From: Diphasiastrum complanatum
Taxonomy: Eukaryota; Streptophyta; Lycopodiopsida; Lycopodiales; Lycopodiaceae
Direction of reading: 5' to 3'
DNA: 64,000 bases
Assembly (NCBI GenBank): GCA_029204225.1
Contig: CM055102.1
Span: forward strand, 24,335,390-24,399,389
Shown here: positions 11,595 through 22,939 of the stretch, in pieces
Layout: each line of letters starts with the position of its first letter
Position numbering within the stretch: position 1 is the stretch's first letter
Translations under genes and position numbers: made by a program
Notes under the pieces: generated by a model
What the model saw: the letters and a program-made list of their open reading frames with translations, nothing else
What the model was told of the DNA's origin: nothing
The model's database searches: none

Positions 11595-12012
11595 ATATAT
11601 TTACAAAAGCTTTAAGTAAAGAAAAGTTTGAAACTTTTAGAGCCAAACTTGGCTTAGACCTGGTCATGTAAAAAGCCTTTACTTGTAATACTATCATGGA
11701 GGTATGTTCCATGAATAGGGTAAACTCTAAAATAAGAAGAGATGTTGATCATTGAGGAAGAGAGTTAAAATAGCAATGATCGACTTATACAGTGCTTTCT
11801 TATTTCGGCGGCACCACGTGTGCTTAGTTCTATAGTTATCGGGACATCTTTCTTTTATGAGTCCTTTGAGTGTTTTTAAGCAACTTATCTTTGTACTTAC
11901 GAGTCAGTTGAATATACAGTTTGAGGAGAGCAATTTTGTGGTCTTGTTGCACTTGACATTGTGCTGTGGTGATTGATTTGGTCGGGTGTTTTTTAACTGT
12001 GTTTTCTTAACT
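11592..12012 (+). mobile_element. Ty1/copia B, 3' end (RNase H tail, PPT, 3' LTR)
   Basis: The first 27 codons (11592-11671) are the conserved copia RNase H ending, DIFTKALSKEKFETFRAKLG. A purine tract (TTGAGGAAGAG, 11752-11762) precedes the 250 bp LTR at 11763-12012. The rest of the element is on the opposite strand at 39245-41940. The LTR is followed at once by GAAAC and then the reverse transcriptase frame of host element A. Confidence 0.85.
11763..12012 (+). repeat. 3' LTR of copia B (250 bp, AG...CT termini)
   Basis: The LTR begins AGTTAAAATAGC and ends TTCTTAACT. Its first and last six bases (AGTTAA/TTAACT) are inverted repeats. It matches the minus-strand LTR 41691-41940 with about ten substitutions in 250 bases by eye. 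The flanking GAAAC (12013-12017) is repeated as GTTTC at 41941-41945 on the other strand, which fits a 5 bp target duplication. Confidence 0.85.
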
Positions 12013-13623
12013 GAAACTTCCTATCATGCTCTTTTCATATCAGATGAAGAGCCTAAAGATGTCCAAGAAGCACTTCAATCCAAGATGTGGGTTGAAGCAA
12101 TGACCCAAGAGTTTGAAGCCTTGATGTCAAACAACACATGGGAGCTTGTGGAGCCACCAAACAACATGCATGTAATTGGATGTAAGTGGGTTTTCATAAT
12201 CAAGTATAATCATGCTGGATCTATCAATAAGTATAAAGCAAGACTTTGTGCCAAAGGCTACTCACAAATCAAAGGTCTTGATATGAAGACACCTTTGCAC
12301 CAGTTGCAAAAATGGTAACAATCAGAATACTCATATCTCTTGCATGTTTTCACAATTGGAGTATGTTCCAGCTTGATGTTTCTAATGCATTTCGTAATGG
12401 TTACCTTGAGGAGGAGATTTACATGGAGCAACCTCCTGGTTTTGTGAAAGAAGCTGAAGAGTCAAAAGTTTGTCTTTTGTTCAAAAGTCTCTATGGACTG
12501 CAACAAGCACCAAGGTCTTGGTATGCAAGGTTCAACTCCTATCTCATATCACTCAGATTTTGTCTAAGTGGATATGACCCTTCTCTGTATTATAAGTTTG
12601 TAGATAACTTTGTAATTATTCTTCTCATCTATGTAGATGATATCATTCTTTGTGAAAATAATGAGAAGCTAGTTGAAGAAACTAAGCATGCACTTGGTAG
12701 TGAGTTTAAGATGCAGGACTTAGGAGTTCTTCACTATATTTTAGGCCTTGAAATAGTTTTTTAAAAAGGTCAAGCATTTATAAGTCAAAATAGATATGCA
12801 CCTTTCCATGCTCAAGAAATTCCAAATGGAAAACTGTAAAGGCATAGATACACCTATGGAGCACATTGTAAAAGTTCCTATGAAAGATGATGAAAAATCC
12901 TTTGTGGACATCACTCTTTATATGAGTCATATTGGCTCACTTATATGGTTAACAGTGACTAGGTCTGATCTAAGTTTTGGTGTTCATAAGCTAAGTCAAC
13001 ACATGCAGGATCCAAAGTTATATCACTGAAAGTTGGCTAAAACAATCTTGAGGTATATATCTTCTACCTTGGATTATGGATTATTCTACAAAGGAGAAGA
13101 TCTGACTTTGATTGCTTTTTCAGATTTAGATTTTGCAGGAGACAGGTTGGATAGAAAATACACAAGTGCTTACACTATTTTTCTTGGAGGGAACTTAGTT
13201 TCTTGGTTGTCAAAGAAGCAAGCAACTATATCTTTATCATCCTGTGAAGCTGAGTACGAATCTCTTACAACCACAACAAAGGAGGTTTTACTGATCAAAA
13301 GGCTACTTTTGGAGCTAAAGTGTTATGGAGATGAAGACCTTCCAATTATCAAGAATGATAACATTTATGCTCAAGCTCTTGCGAATAATCCAGTGTTCCA
13401 TGCAAGGAGCAAACACATCGAGGTAGCTCACCATTTTGTAAGAGAAAAAGTCATTGGGAGAGAAATCTTATTGGAGCATGTTGGATCTTCAAATTGTGTT
13501 GCAGATCTTCTCACCAAGCCATTACTCAAGAATGTCTTTATCAAGATGAGGTCTAATCTTGGCCTAATTTCGAAGTCTATGTTGGATAGGAACATATATT
13601 CTAAGGAGGAGTGTGAAGATTAG
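12013..13623 (+). pseudogene. Host copia A: reverse transcriptase and RNase H (3' half)
   Basis: Frames 12013-12318, 12312-12764, 12796-13029 and 13033-13623 give the copia RT and RNase H in order. RT landmarks are CKWVFIIKYN, the LDVSNAF block near 12372, and the active site IYVDDIIL near 12630. RNase H shows AFSDLDFAGD, KKQATISLSSCEAEY and the terminal LLTKPLL. A frameshift near 12305 and stops at 12762 and 13027 inactivate it. The frame opens exactly at the copia B target site GAAAC, and its missing upstream part (gag-integrase) is found in the opposite orientation at 42830-41946. Confidence 0.9.
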
Positions 13624-13684
13624 TAAAATATTATCCTATCTCGAGTTTTGGGGCCATGTCCATGATTATTTCCATTGTAATCTA

Positions 13685-14281
13685 TGTTGTACATAAAGGT
13701 ATGTGAATTGAGCACATAACCTTCTAGAATAGGTCAAGTTTGAGTTAGGTAGATTCAAATTTGATGTCATGCAAAAGTTTAGATAGCATGCAATGTCATT
13801 CAGTATGCATGCAAGCCACTTGCAATCAGTGCATGCAACATGCAAAGTGTTTTCTATGATCTACACATGTCTAGGCAGTTTTATGAGTTGACATGCAGTA
13901 CATGCAATATCCATGCATGCAATTACACATGTGGATCCTTGGTAGTTGAGTTAACTGAGTTAAGTGGACTTTCCATGCAACTCCACTGTAGGAATTCGAG
14001 TCTCTTTGATGTAGGGAAATCTTGGCATGTTTTGCCATATTGTGAATAACGAGATTTTGGTGTTTTGGACTCATTCTCTCTCTACCCGAGTGTTCTAGCA
14101 TTGATTTTCTCTCTCTACCCGAGAGCAGCCTGTTTTTCTCATACTGAGCACTTAGAATTATTTTTGACATTCATTCCTCATAGTAAGAAGTTAGATTTTT
14201 CAGTCAGAGGTATGCCATTGTGCTCTTGCCATAGATTTTTCAGGTATTCTGTTTTCTGATCAATCTTCTGCAATTACAACA
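13685..14281 (+). repeat. Possible 3' LTR of host copia A
   Basis: A segment beginning TGTTGT and ending ACAACA lies 60 bp after the RNase H stop and is LTR-sized. No convincing purine tract precedes it, and I could not match it to sequence upstream of the other A half, so this is tentative. Confidence 0.3.
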
Positions 14282-14880
14282 CCTCAGTAAGATCCTGTAA
14301 GGTGTGTGGTGAAGTTCACACGTGCTAAAAACTTCACACAATAGGGGAAATATGGGCTCAAACTGGGCCCTTTAAGAAGTTTAACTTCAGAGAGAGATTG
14401 CATAGAGAGAGAGGAGTACCAACAACTTTAGATGCTGGTTTTTTTAGTTTCGATTATGCCCTCACCTAACCAGTATGGTTAACTTGAGATAGATTGCTTT
14501 GATGAGGTCTATTTGTGGGCATGCTAGCAGATATGGAACGTGAAAAACTCAAATGTATCTAGGAATCTTGCTGTTAAATATGGAGCGTGAAAGACTCAAA
14601 TGAATCTTGAAATCTTGTTAGTTGAAATGAGGCAAGAGAAACTAAAAACTCTTGTGACATTTTTGTATGTTCATAAAGATCAATCATCTTGTTAGTAGTA
14701 TCAAATTTGAAGTAATGGAGAAGTTTCATCTTCATATTGCTTCTTGTGGAATGTACCCCCTTTTTTCATAAGTATGGTGATGTTGTTATCGGGGATTTGA
14801 GAAATAATACCCATAGGCATGTCAATTTGTAGGTAGATAGATCACTTTAGTCTAAATATCCAAATATTGAATAATGTCAG
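14282..14880. other. Unassigned repeat-like DNA
   Basis: No open frame or family motif is visible. Two related lines near 14530 and 14580 (ATGGAACGTGAAAAACTCAAATG and ATGGAGCGTGAAAGACTCAAATG type) suggest a small internal duplication. Confidence 0.4.
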
Positions 14881-14889
14881 AGTTTTGAA

Positions 14890-15130
14890 TCTATCAGTCA
14901 ACCAATTAGATTAATATGTGATGGAAATAGTGATTTACTTGGATACTATCAAAGGCTGCAAGAATTTGGTATATGATCAACAATTAGAATGTGCCCATCA
15001 ACAAGTGCAATGTGTGAATCAACAATTGCATCATGCCAACATTCAATGCAGCATTGTATAGAAAATGCTAGAAAAGACATTTTTATTCTTAGGGATAATA
15101 TATCGGAGTTGAATACTATAATTGCAAGTC
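14890..15130 (+). pseudogene. Relic resembling the transposase-like gene at 24.9 kb
   Basis: Broken frames contain GNSDLLGYYQRLQEFG and a following helix. They line up loosely with GHTGLLGYCERLKNHG of the minus-strand gene at 24936. The match is short and depends on frame changes. Confidence 0.3.
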
Positions 15131-15499
15131 TTTAATGCTCAAATTAAAATATGTTAGAATCAATGGAGAGGTTGTGATTTGAAATTTTAAAATCTCTTGG
15201 TGATATAGAATTATCCACAAAGGAAATTATGAAAAGAAAACGAAAAAGAAAAAGAGTTTCACAAAAAAAATATTGGAAAGTTATCTGTAAATAGTGGCAA
15301 TGAATAAATAAAAAATGAGCATTCAAGTAAGTATTATCATAAGTACATTAGTAAGTTAGATATCATTGCCTTATATATCTAGTACTTCTATTGAATGTAT
15401 TTTAAAATTGATCTTGTAGAATTGACTTTCGGATTTACAATGTGTCCTATCCTGCATATTATCTTTGGCAACAAGCATTACTTTAAAGATTTAAGTTAG

Positions 15500-16160
15500 G
15501 CTCTTATAAGAGTTATGAGATACATTTGAGTTACTATAAACCAATGCTTCTGTTATGGAGTAGTGGACAACAACAAACTCAACATACTCAGTAACTATTC
15601 AGATGCAAGTTGGGCAGGAGATGCTGATACTCGTAGATCCACATTTGGATTTAAATTCTTCCTCAACAATGGTCCAATCTCTTGAAACAGTTGCAAGCAA
15701 ACCTCAATGGCTTTATCTTTTACAGATTCAGATATATTGTTGTCTCTCAAGCAACGAAGGAAGCAGTGTGGTTGAGAAACTTACTATAGGACGTTTGTTT
15801 GAAACAATAAGCTCCGACAATTGTCTTTTGTGATAATCAAAGTGCTATTGCTTTATCGTCCACCAACCCCAGATTTCATTCTAGGAGTAAGCACATTTAA
15901 ATCAAGTATCACTATGTTAGAAGCAAAGTTCTCAACAAAGAGGTAAGCTTGGACTACTATCAAACGCAACACATGACGATAGATATTTTCACTAAGGCGC
16001 TAAGCTTGGCTACACATAAATGATTATGTGCAATGCTAAGTTCAAAGATCAAGGCATTTATGGATTCTAATTATGGGAGAGTGTTGGATTTTTATCCTTA
16101 TAATCCGATTATTACTCTATATCCATTCATCTATCCAGTTTTTGCATTTTTACTCAAAAA
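15500..16160 (+). mobile_element. Ty1/copia fragment: RNase H end plus LTR start (relative of D)
   Basis: Across several frames the segment encodes the end of a copia RNase H (YSDASWAGDADTR-like, ATKEAVWL-like, SRSKH-like, DIFTKALSLA-like). It corresponds closely to 36800-37353 of element D. It is followed by a purine-rich GGGAGAG and the LTR start TGTTGGATTT at 16082. The LTR breaks off after about 80 bp. Multiple frame changes make it a dead fragment. Confidence 0.75.
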
Positions 16161-16184
16161 AAAAATCTACAAGATCATTGATGG

Positions 16185-16460
16185 ATAATGCTCGATTTGA
16201 CAAAATGAAAAAGGAAATTGTTGAGATGGTCTTGACTGAGGTTCAAACATTTTTTGGTGCAAATGTAGCACAAGGAGTATGGGATCATGTTGGAATTAGC
16301 AATAAATGACTATACAGCATTTTTTAGAATTGTGCAAAAAGCATTTGCTCAAGTAAAGATTAAAAAGAATTTTCTTGCTCATCCATCTAGCGTTCACCAC
16401 GTCTACAAGGGAGCATTAATAGTACTATGATAAATCATAGCTCAATTTTATAGTAGCCAA
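16185..16460 (+). pseudogene. Relic possibly continuing the 14.9 kb transposase-like piece
   Basis: The frame around 16190 reads EMVLTEVQTFFGANVAQGVW and DHVGISNK, then (after a stop) FRIVQKAFAQVKIKKNFLAH. This resembles the DFAGISREAYATIFNLLEK region of the minus-strand gene at about 24060. If so, the copia fragment at 15500-16160 interrupted an older transposon. The similarity is weak. Confidence 0.3.
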
Positions 16461-16469
16461 AATTTCACT

Positions 16470-17329
16470 TGGCCACTTGCCCTGAAATAGCAACTTCTAG
16501 GTACTTCACCAAAAACCTAGTTTAACTTGACTAGATGCAATGTTTCTCAACTAGCCAATAAAAGTAAGTCTAGATTCGACCTTATCCACTTATATACTTG
16601 CTAAAAATAAGGTGTAGTGGGCTATTTCCTATCCTACCCTCAACCCTAGATCCAAGCACACAAGCATCAAGGAGATGATGTTAGTTGTCACGCGGAGGTT
16701 CGTTCCCATGAGAGCGATAGCATATTTCCAAATCCAGCATGTGCATAAGATTCACATCTAATACTAAGATCCATTACCACTAAGCATTAACACTACATCC
16801 ATTAACCCTAATCCACAATGATAGAAACTTACTTTTCTCTCTCTCCCTTTCTCTCTCACAAAAAACATGAGAATGATCAATCCCAATAAGCATCAAATCC
16901 AACAAATAGCAAATCCAAAGAAAACATGAGATTTAGAGGAGGAGAGATGAAGCACAAGGACATTCCATATCCATTCCATAAGAGGGCCAACCTGCTTGTA
17001 TTGAAATGAAGAGAACATGTACAAATGATTCGAAATTACCACTATATATAGTGGATTGGAGGGTCTTGGCCTCAATTCCTATTGGCCAATTTCTACCTCC
17101 CTAACTATTTAAATTTGAATTTTAGAGGGAACCAACTTGAAAATTGGTGGGAACCTTTTTTATTCACTAACTTGACTTTTAGGCCCTATGACATTAAAAG
17201 TCCCACAAAAAGGCCTAACTTCTAACTAACCAAATGACTATGTGATCATCGGGTTGACTTACACATGTAGGGTGCCAAATTCACTTATTAACTAGGGTAG
17301 GTTTGCCTTGGGATCCGCAAACCTTAACA
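16470..17329 (-). repeat. LTR of an unidentified retroelement (minus), end unclear
   Basis: On the minus strand a purine tract (GGTGGGGGATA, 17331-17341) is followed by TGTTAAGGTTTGCGG at 17329, a standard LTR start. A TATA-like CCACTATATATAGTGG lies near 17040-17055. A second copy of the TATA region, also minus, is at about 18725-18840. The distal LTR boundary could not be found. Confidence 0.5.
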
Positions 17330-18240
17330 ATATCCCCCACCAAAACTGGTGGCGGCCAATCTGGTCCTCAATGGTGACAGGTTTCTGGAATAAGGGCCTG
17401 GTCATTGATGTAGATGGACCCACTTCCATGGCTTGAGAAGCCATGGTGGTTTCTTCTTCATGTGCCCCTTGATCCATTCCAATATCCATTCCTGCCTAAT
17501 CTTGTTGTTGAAGCGAGAAGGCTGACAAGACTGGTACCTGGATCTGAGGGGTTGTTTCTAGGACTTGAGTGACGACTTTTTTGTATTTTTTTATAGTTGC
17601 CTTTGCCTTTGCCAACTCAGCCGATGCCGTGTGTTTGAATCTATCAAATCGGCCCTGAAACTCGGCCAATGTTGTGTGATAGGTCTCGATCTTTTTGAAC
17701 AAATAATGGACCTCCTCTGGTGGAACAGGACGGTCAGGCACTTCCGTTTGGAGATAAGTATCTCTCTCTAGTTTGCCCTTGTAATAGCAACACTTGCTAT
17801 TTTGCATCTTGAACGGCCTTATCCACTTGATCTTGCACAATTGTTAGAGTGTTCTGAAGCGTGCCCACATATCTTTCCAATGTCTCGGCAGATTGCTTGG
17901 CCTAATTCAACTCTGCTTCTGACTTAGCTTCGTGTTGTTTGGTAATCTTGAGCTCTCTACTCAGCTGGATGACTTTATGGCTGATAGAGTGTTTTCTATT
18001 CCCAATTCGGAGATGCAGTCTTCTTATTAATCATGGTCTGGATCACTCACACAAGGTTAGAGACTAAACCAAGTGCATCACCAAAATCCATGGGTGTAGT
18101 AACAGCAGCTGTAGCAGATGCAGGAGCTTGGTTGGGTTGGCATTGAAACTTTGCATGTGTATCTTCTTCTTCGAAGATATCTTCTCCTTCAAATCCTTCT
18201 AGAACGAACTACTTCGGAGATACAATCGCATGAACGATCC
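17292..18240 (-). pseudogene. Coiled-coil ORF of an unidentified retroelement
   Basis: Minus-strand frames near 18240-17840, then 17840-17496 and 17490-17330, form one broken protein. It has acidic and Ala/Pro-rich parts (EGEDIFEEED, then APASATAAVTTP), followed by a Lys/Ala-rich helical stretch (ASAELAKAKATIKKYKKVV). It ends at the purine tract and LTR, so it probably belongs to a non-autonomous LTR element rather than a host gene. I recognise no conserved enzyme domain. Confidence 0.45.
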
Positions 18241-18724
18241 TTATCGTGTCCAATGCCTGAATGATTCCAATACGACAATGATGGATTAGTAGTAGAGCAA
18301 TGGACTCATTATGTCTTCTTATAATAAGAAACGTATCTAGTTCACTCACAAGGCTACAATAATACATCATCATATGTGTTTTCTTTGTTTAATGAAGCAA
18401 GTTTTAAGACACCCAACTGTTACCTACCACCATCCCACAAACAAAACCGCACTAGTTATGTGGGGAAGATAGGTGTCGTAATCGTGCATCAATTGTTATC
18501 CATGTCATAAACAAGATTCACTACATGCCAACTTGAGTATAAATGAATAATATAAGGTCCAATCTTCTATACAAATATATAAGCCATACTAATCAATACA
18601 AGGGCAAGAAACCATATTATAAACTTAATTTAAAATTAAAGTAGATGAGAAAGACACAATAAACAATCATAATGATTCTTACATAGTACATGGTATCATG
18701 GTAGATCCGTAACATACTGACCCC

Positions 18725-18840
18725 TTAGCCATACTCGAATCCACCACTTTATATAGTGGAATTTAGGGCTTTGGCCTCAAATCCTATTGGCCAATTTCCA
18801 CCTCTCTTATTATTTGAAATTCGAAATTCGGATGCCATTG
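18725..18840 (-). repeat. Second partial copy of the 17.0 kb LTR
   Basis: The segment shares the TATAGTGG core, the GGCCTCAA block, CCTATTGGCCAATTT and the following ATTTGAAATT region with 17040-17110, same orientation. Confidence 0.6.
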
Positions 18841-18849
18841 GAAGATTCG

Positions 18850-19260
18850 GATCGAAGTAGAGGGCTGGCAAACAATCGTCCCATCATGCTTGAGCTGATG
18901 CCAACAAAGCCAAATCTTTCGCAAATAAAGTGGACTGCCTAACCATTGGATCTAGCGAAAACATATATTTCTGAGAATAAGCCTGGAGTGCCCGATTGAA
19001 ATCAATTGCTACGGTCCAACTGAATGGTTGATGAATTATAGGCCAGTTTGGTGTATGGACGATGATTTTATCCATTGGCACACCAAGATCCTTTCATTTA
19101 TTTCATCTAGACATCGGAACGTAATATGGATCCACCCGGAGCTGGCAAGGGCTCGCAACATAACTCCTAATTGAATCCGGAGTTTTCTCGAAAACAACTT
19201 TATGCCATGGTGGTTGCTCACTTAATGCGGGTAACTTATTCAATTCCTTGCCCACTTCCA
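18850..19260 (-). pseudogene. Unidentified broken ORF next to the LTR copy
   Basis: Two overlapping minus-strand frames encode QPFSWTVAIDFNRALQAYSQ ... LALLASAQA and a preceding basic stretch. No family is recognised. It may be the N-terminal part of the coiled-coil protein at 17.3-18.2 kb, separated by an LTR fragment. Confidence 0.35.
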
Positions 19261-19689
19261 TTAGAGGAGTTTCAAAATAAAAAAAAGACCCTTTGTAAAG
19301 ATACTTTATTTTTTTTCTCTAGTTTCGACCTCCAACTGGCCCAATGAAAGTCCTCAAATTTGAAAACGTAGCTCAAATAAACTAAAAAATACAAATATAT
19401 TACAGCAAAATTTGAAAGTTGCGTCGGGAAGCATGGATGTATCCCATTGGTTCCCTCTTCCTACCCGATCTGCCCGACATCAATACCTCTAAATTTATTT
19501 AACTAGGCTAGTTAGTATAGTGAAATTTGTTAACTAGACTAGTTACAGTTATAGAAATATAGTATGCGCAGTTGCTAGAAATATAGTATGCACAATAATT
19601 GTGACTACTGTGGCATTCTCATGAGATTAAATGTGATCCGAAAAATTGAATTTAGTATTATATTAGAAAAATTTTTGGCGCCTAAGCTT

Positions 19690-20320
19690 TGAAAATAGCA
19701 ATGGCAAGGAGACCAAGATCTACAATTGAGTCTGTGATTCTTTACAATGAGAAAGATGACGCTTGTAACTGGAAGCCAACAAATAATACAAAGAATTCAT
19801 GGGTGTTGTTGCATCCATCATCAAAGGGCAATTTTTGACAGAAGAAAAGGGCAAAGATGACATACATTGGAAAGCAAAGATTTTGGAGTTTAAGACAATT
19901 CCCAGAGGTCACTCTCTATATAAAGTTTTAGTACAACATGTTTATATGCATTTAGAAATAAAAGTACAAAATATCAATCCTCATGATCATCCAAAATGTA
20001 ACTGTGATATATCATAACATATGCACTCTACTATAATCCTAGGTGTTTTTTGATTGATGCTCTTCAGATTACAATTAAAATTTTTCAATGTTTTTCTTCT
20101 TTTAGATTTATATCCATCAAACATAAGTGAATGGGATCCAGCACAATCACTTGTAGGAATATTGGATGTGATTCACTCTGATGTTGGAAAGTTGCAATAT
20201 AGAGGAAGAAGTCCAAAGGAACTTGCAACAAGTGACAAAGTAGCTAGACGAGGGTCGCACAAGAGCAATTATGCGGATGTACGATATATTGGATCTGTGC
20301 GCATGAATGGTAGTAGATAG
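19690..20320 (+). pseudogene. Unidentified decayed coding region
   Basis: A frame beginning MARRPRSTIESVILYNEKDD near 19700 continues through frame changes to ILDVIHSDVGKLQYRGRSPK near 20165-20220. Nothing recognisable in databases comes to mind. It lies upstream of, and on the same strand as, the acidic gene at 20714. Confidence 0.35.
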
Positions 20321-20706
20321 TAAGGCACATAAACAAGGGTCGCACAAGAGCGATATGCGGAAAGACGGAGGAAAAAAAAGGTGAAAAAAATGCCTCGAGG
20401 TCGAGGACTTTTATCAAACGGATTGCATGTGCGAATGCACATCTTGTTGCACATGCGAACTGTCAGTTCATCAATTGCCTATAAAAGGCACATAGCCCGA
20501 TTAATTTTTTTTACTTTTTATTTCTCGATTTTCACAGTATATCGCTCTTGTGCGTGCTATTTGTAGTATCTATTACAGCTTGTCTTATGCCTGCACACTA
20601 GTGCAATATCCCAACTGTATTTTCCATACATATCGCTCCTGTGTGCGTTCTTTATATTCTCTTTTTTCATGTTTGCTTACCTAGCACACAAAAGCGATAT
20701 CTGCCT
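20253..20706. repeat. Cluster of GCACA(C)AAGAGCGATAT motifs in both orientations
   Basis: Five related motifs occur in 450 bp: about 20257 (GCACAAGAGCAATTATGCGG), 20340 (GCACAAGAGCGATATGCGG), 20540 (ATATCGCTCTTGTGCG), 20629 (ATATCGCTCCTGTGTGCG) and 20685 (GCACACAAAAGCGATATCTG). Two are plus, two minus, then one plus. Repeats like this are typical of transposon subterminal regions or transcription-factor clusters. They end just before the start of the gene at 20714. Confidence 0.7.
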
Positions 20707-20713
20707 ATGAGCG

Positions 20714-22204
20714 ATGACATCGTCATCGGGATCTAGTCGTGAGAGCACCCTAAGTGCATTTATTATTGAGTTTGGAATTATTGAGAACTTAGACTACTTT
20801 CACACGCTATTTTGCCCATATCTACATGTTTTCAAGACTGAGCAACCTAATTTTGAAGTATTTAACGAACATTGTCTTAGATTAAGGGATATTGTTAGTA
20901 TACATGTTATCTCCAGTCCTCTCTCGTTCATGCATTTTACTGATCTTGTCCATTTCTTCCCGTTGTTCAAGCAAAGACTGGATAGGATGTTTACTAGATT
21001 GTTTAAACAATTTAGATGCACTATGATGTCTTTAGTCTGTAAGAGAAAATATCATTCTGTTGAATACTAGACTAGTTTCATTCTTTTTCTGCTAGTTCAG
21101 ATCCCAGATGATGAGGAAGCTATTGCTTCTGATTCTCAAATGGCATCATCCTTTAAAAAGATTAGTCATCAATATCCCTCATAAAGATAGTAATTTCGTT
21201 ATTGTTGATACTAAAGTGCTTCGTGATTCTTTCATTGGCTCTAATATCACTGATGAAGAATCAATGTTTGGAGATGAATTGAAATGTTCTTTTAATTTGT
21301 CTGTGTATCATATAAATGATGATGTATATATAACTACAACTGATTTGTGTAAGTTTTTTTAATATCGTGAGGATGAGGCATTTTCTTTATTATCTAGCAC
21401 AATTTCTGAATTTTTTGACATTGTAGATTTTGAAACCAAAGACTTGGTGTCTGGAATTGATTATGATGATGAGGATGGACTTATGACTGGTGAAGAATGC
21501 CTGACGAAAGCTTTATCAAATTTTGTTGAGCATGGACGAAGCATGCCATCTGATGAAGAATTCATGGCATTTCAATCCTAGATGGGCTTTCCTCGTCCAT
21601 CGTTAATGCATTTTACAGATGATTCTTCATATAGGAGGCCATAATATTAATCATCCGGATCTGGTTGCTACTGATGATGAAGAATGTGTAAGTATTTTAA
21701 CTTCATTGCTTAAAAATGTTGTTATCTCCTGAATGTGAATTTTTTATTTTTTAACACTTATTTCTATTGTAGGATGCACTCATAGTTGATGACTTTGTTG
21801 CGAGAAGAGGTGGTTTCAGACAACATGCTTCCTTGTTCCAGAGGGATAGTGGACTTGGCTACTATCTGAGGCATTTTCTAAACAATGAGATCTGTATTGC
21901 TCATTCGAAGTTCAGTCCAGTTGAGGAGACACTAATAATGGTTGTTAAAGCTTTATCATATTATTTAGGACATAAATTTATCAAAACAAATAAGATCATT
22001 TTCGTCAAGAGATCTTATGGTTTGAACATTCTAGGTTTTACTGATGAGAATGTTCCTTTAAGGAGCTCCCATTATTCATTGTACTCTACGTATATTGAAC
22101 TTAGTGAAAACAAGGATAATGCACATCTATTAGATGCATACTCAAGCAAAGAATTTCTTCATGACAATATAGCCATAGAAGGAGATAATGATGATGAAGA
22201 GTGA
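20714..22204 (+). pseudogene. Unknown multi-exon acidic protein gene (transposon-like)
   Basis: Exon 1 (from 20714) encodes a Ser-rich start followed by a hydrophobic helical region and ends at a GTAAGAG donor near 21040. Exon 2 starts after TTCAG near 21099 (IPDDEEAIASDSQMASSFKK) and runs, with one frame change near 21180 and stops at 21361 and 21580, to a GTAAGT donor near 21690. Exon 3 starts after a T-rich tract and GTAG near 21774 and reads DDFVARRGGFRQ ... FLNNEICIAHSKFSPVEE, ending in the acidic DNDDEE at 22204. The family is unknown. It converges on the transposase-like gene at 22940-24936. Confidence 0.45.
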
Positions 22205-22939
22205 ACACTTTGTTTTTTGTTATGATACAATCAATACATTTACATTGGGTACATATCATTTGATTATGATGCTCTTCTCTCTTTCTTCATGAATTTGTAA
22301 GCATTTTGAACTTGTCATAATTTGATGACAATAAAATCATTTGTATATGGCACATTTTCAAGAAGAATGTAGTATGCTATTAAGCAATATTCTAATTTTT
22401 CTCTTCCTGTATGAACTTGCATGCTTTTCTAAACTTGCTGTATTCTGTGGATTTTTTTAATTGAAGAATCTAAACTATGCGGTAGAACCACTGAAATAAT
22501 TGACAAATGTAGTTTCATTTTTCATTGATTCCTCCATGTTGTGTATTTCGATGAAATGATGCTCGTGCTTGCCAATGTGACTTCTCCATCCCTTGTGATG
22601 ACCAGACACTAAGGCTTCCATATGTGTTTGCAAAAAATGCTATATGATCTCTTAGTATGTGCTGCACATGTCAAAATCGTAATGTCAGTCTTATGCTTGG
22701 ATCAAAATATATAGGGAAAATTAAAAGCATTTCGAAGCATTTATACTAACCATGTAATGTGTGATGTGATCTTCTCCCCATGCTTTTAATACTGCATTAA
22801 CAAACTTGACTCAAGTCTTTTGTACAGCTTTTTTATCAATATCAAAAAAATTATCTTTTCTTAAAATTTGAATCATACTATCAAGCTTCCTCCATACATC
22901 AACTTGTAGTAATCTAGTTTTGCTGCTCTTCTCGAAATT
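22205..22939. other. Spacer between two convergent genes
   Basis: AT-rich sequence with no open frame of note. It would contain both 3' ends. Confidence 0.4.

Noticed and set aside
11763..12012. The 250 bp shared block as a spliced intron of copia A
   Set aside because: It is followed by a primer-binding site and gag in the second copy, has terminal inverted repeats and a target duplication, so it is an LTR.
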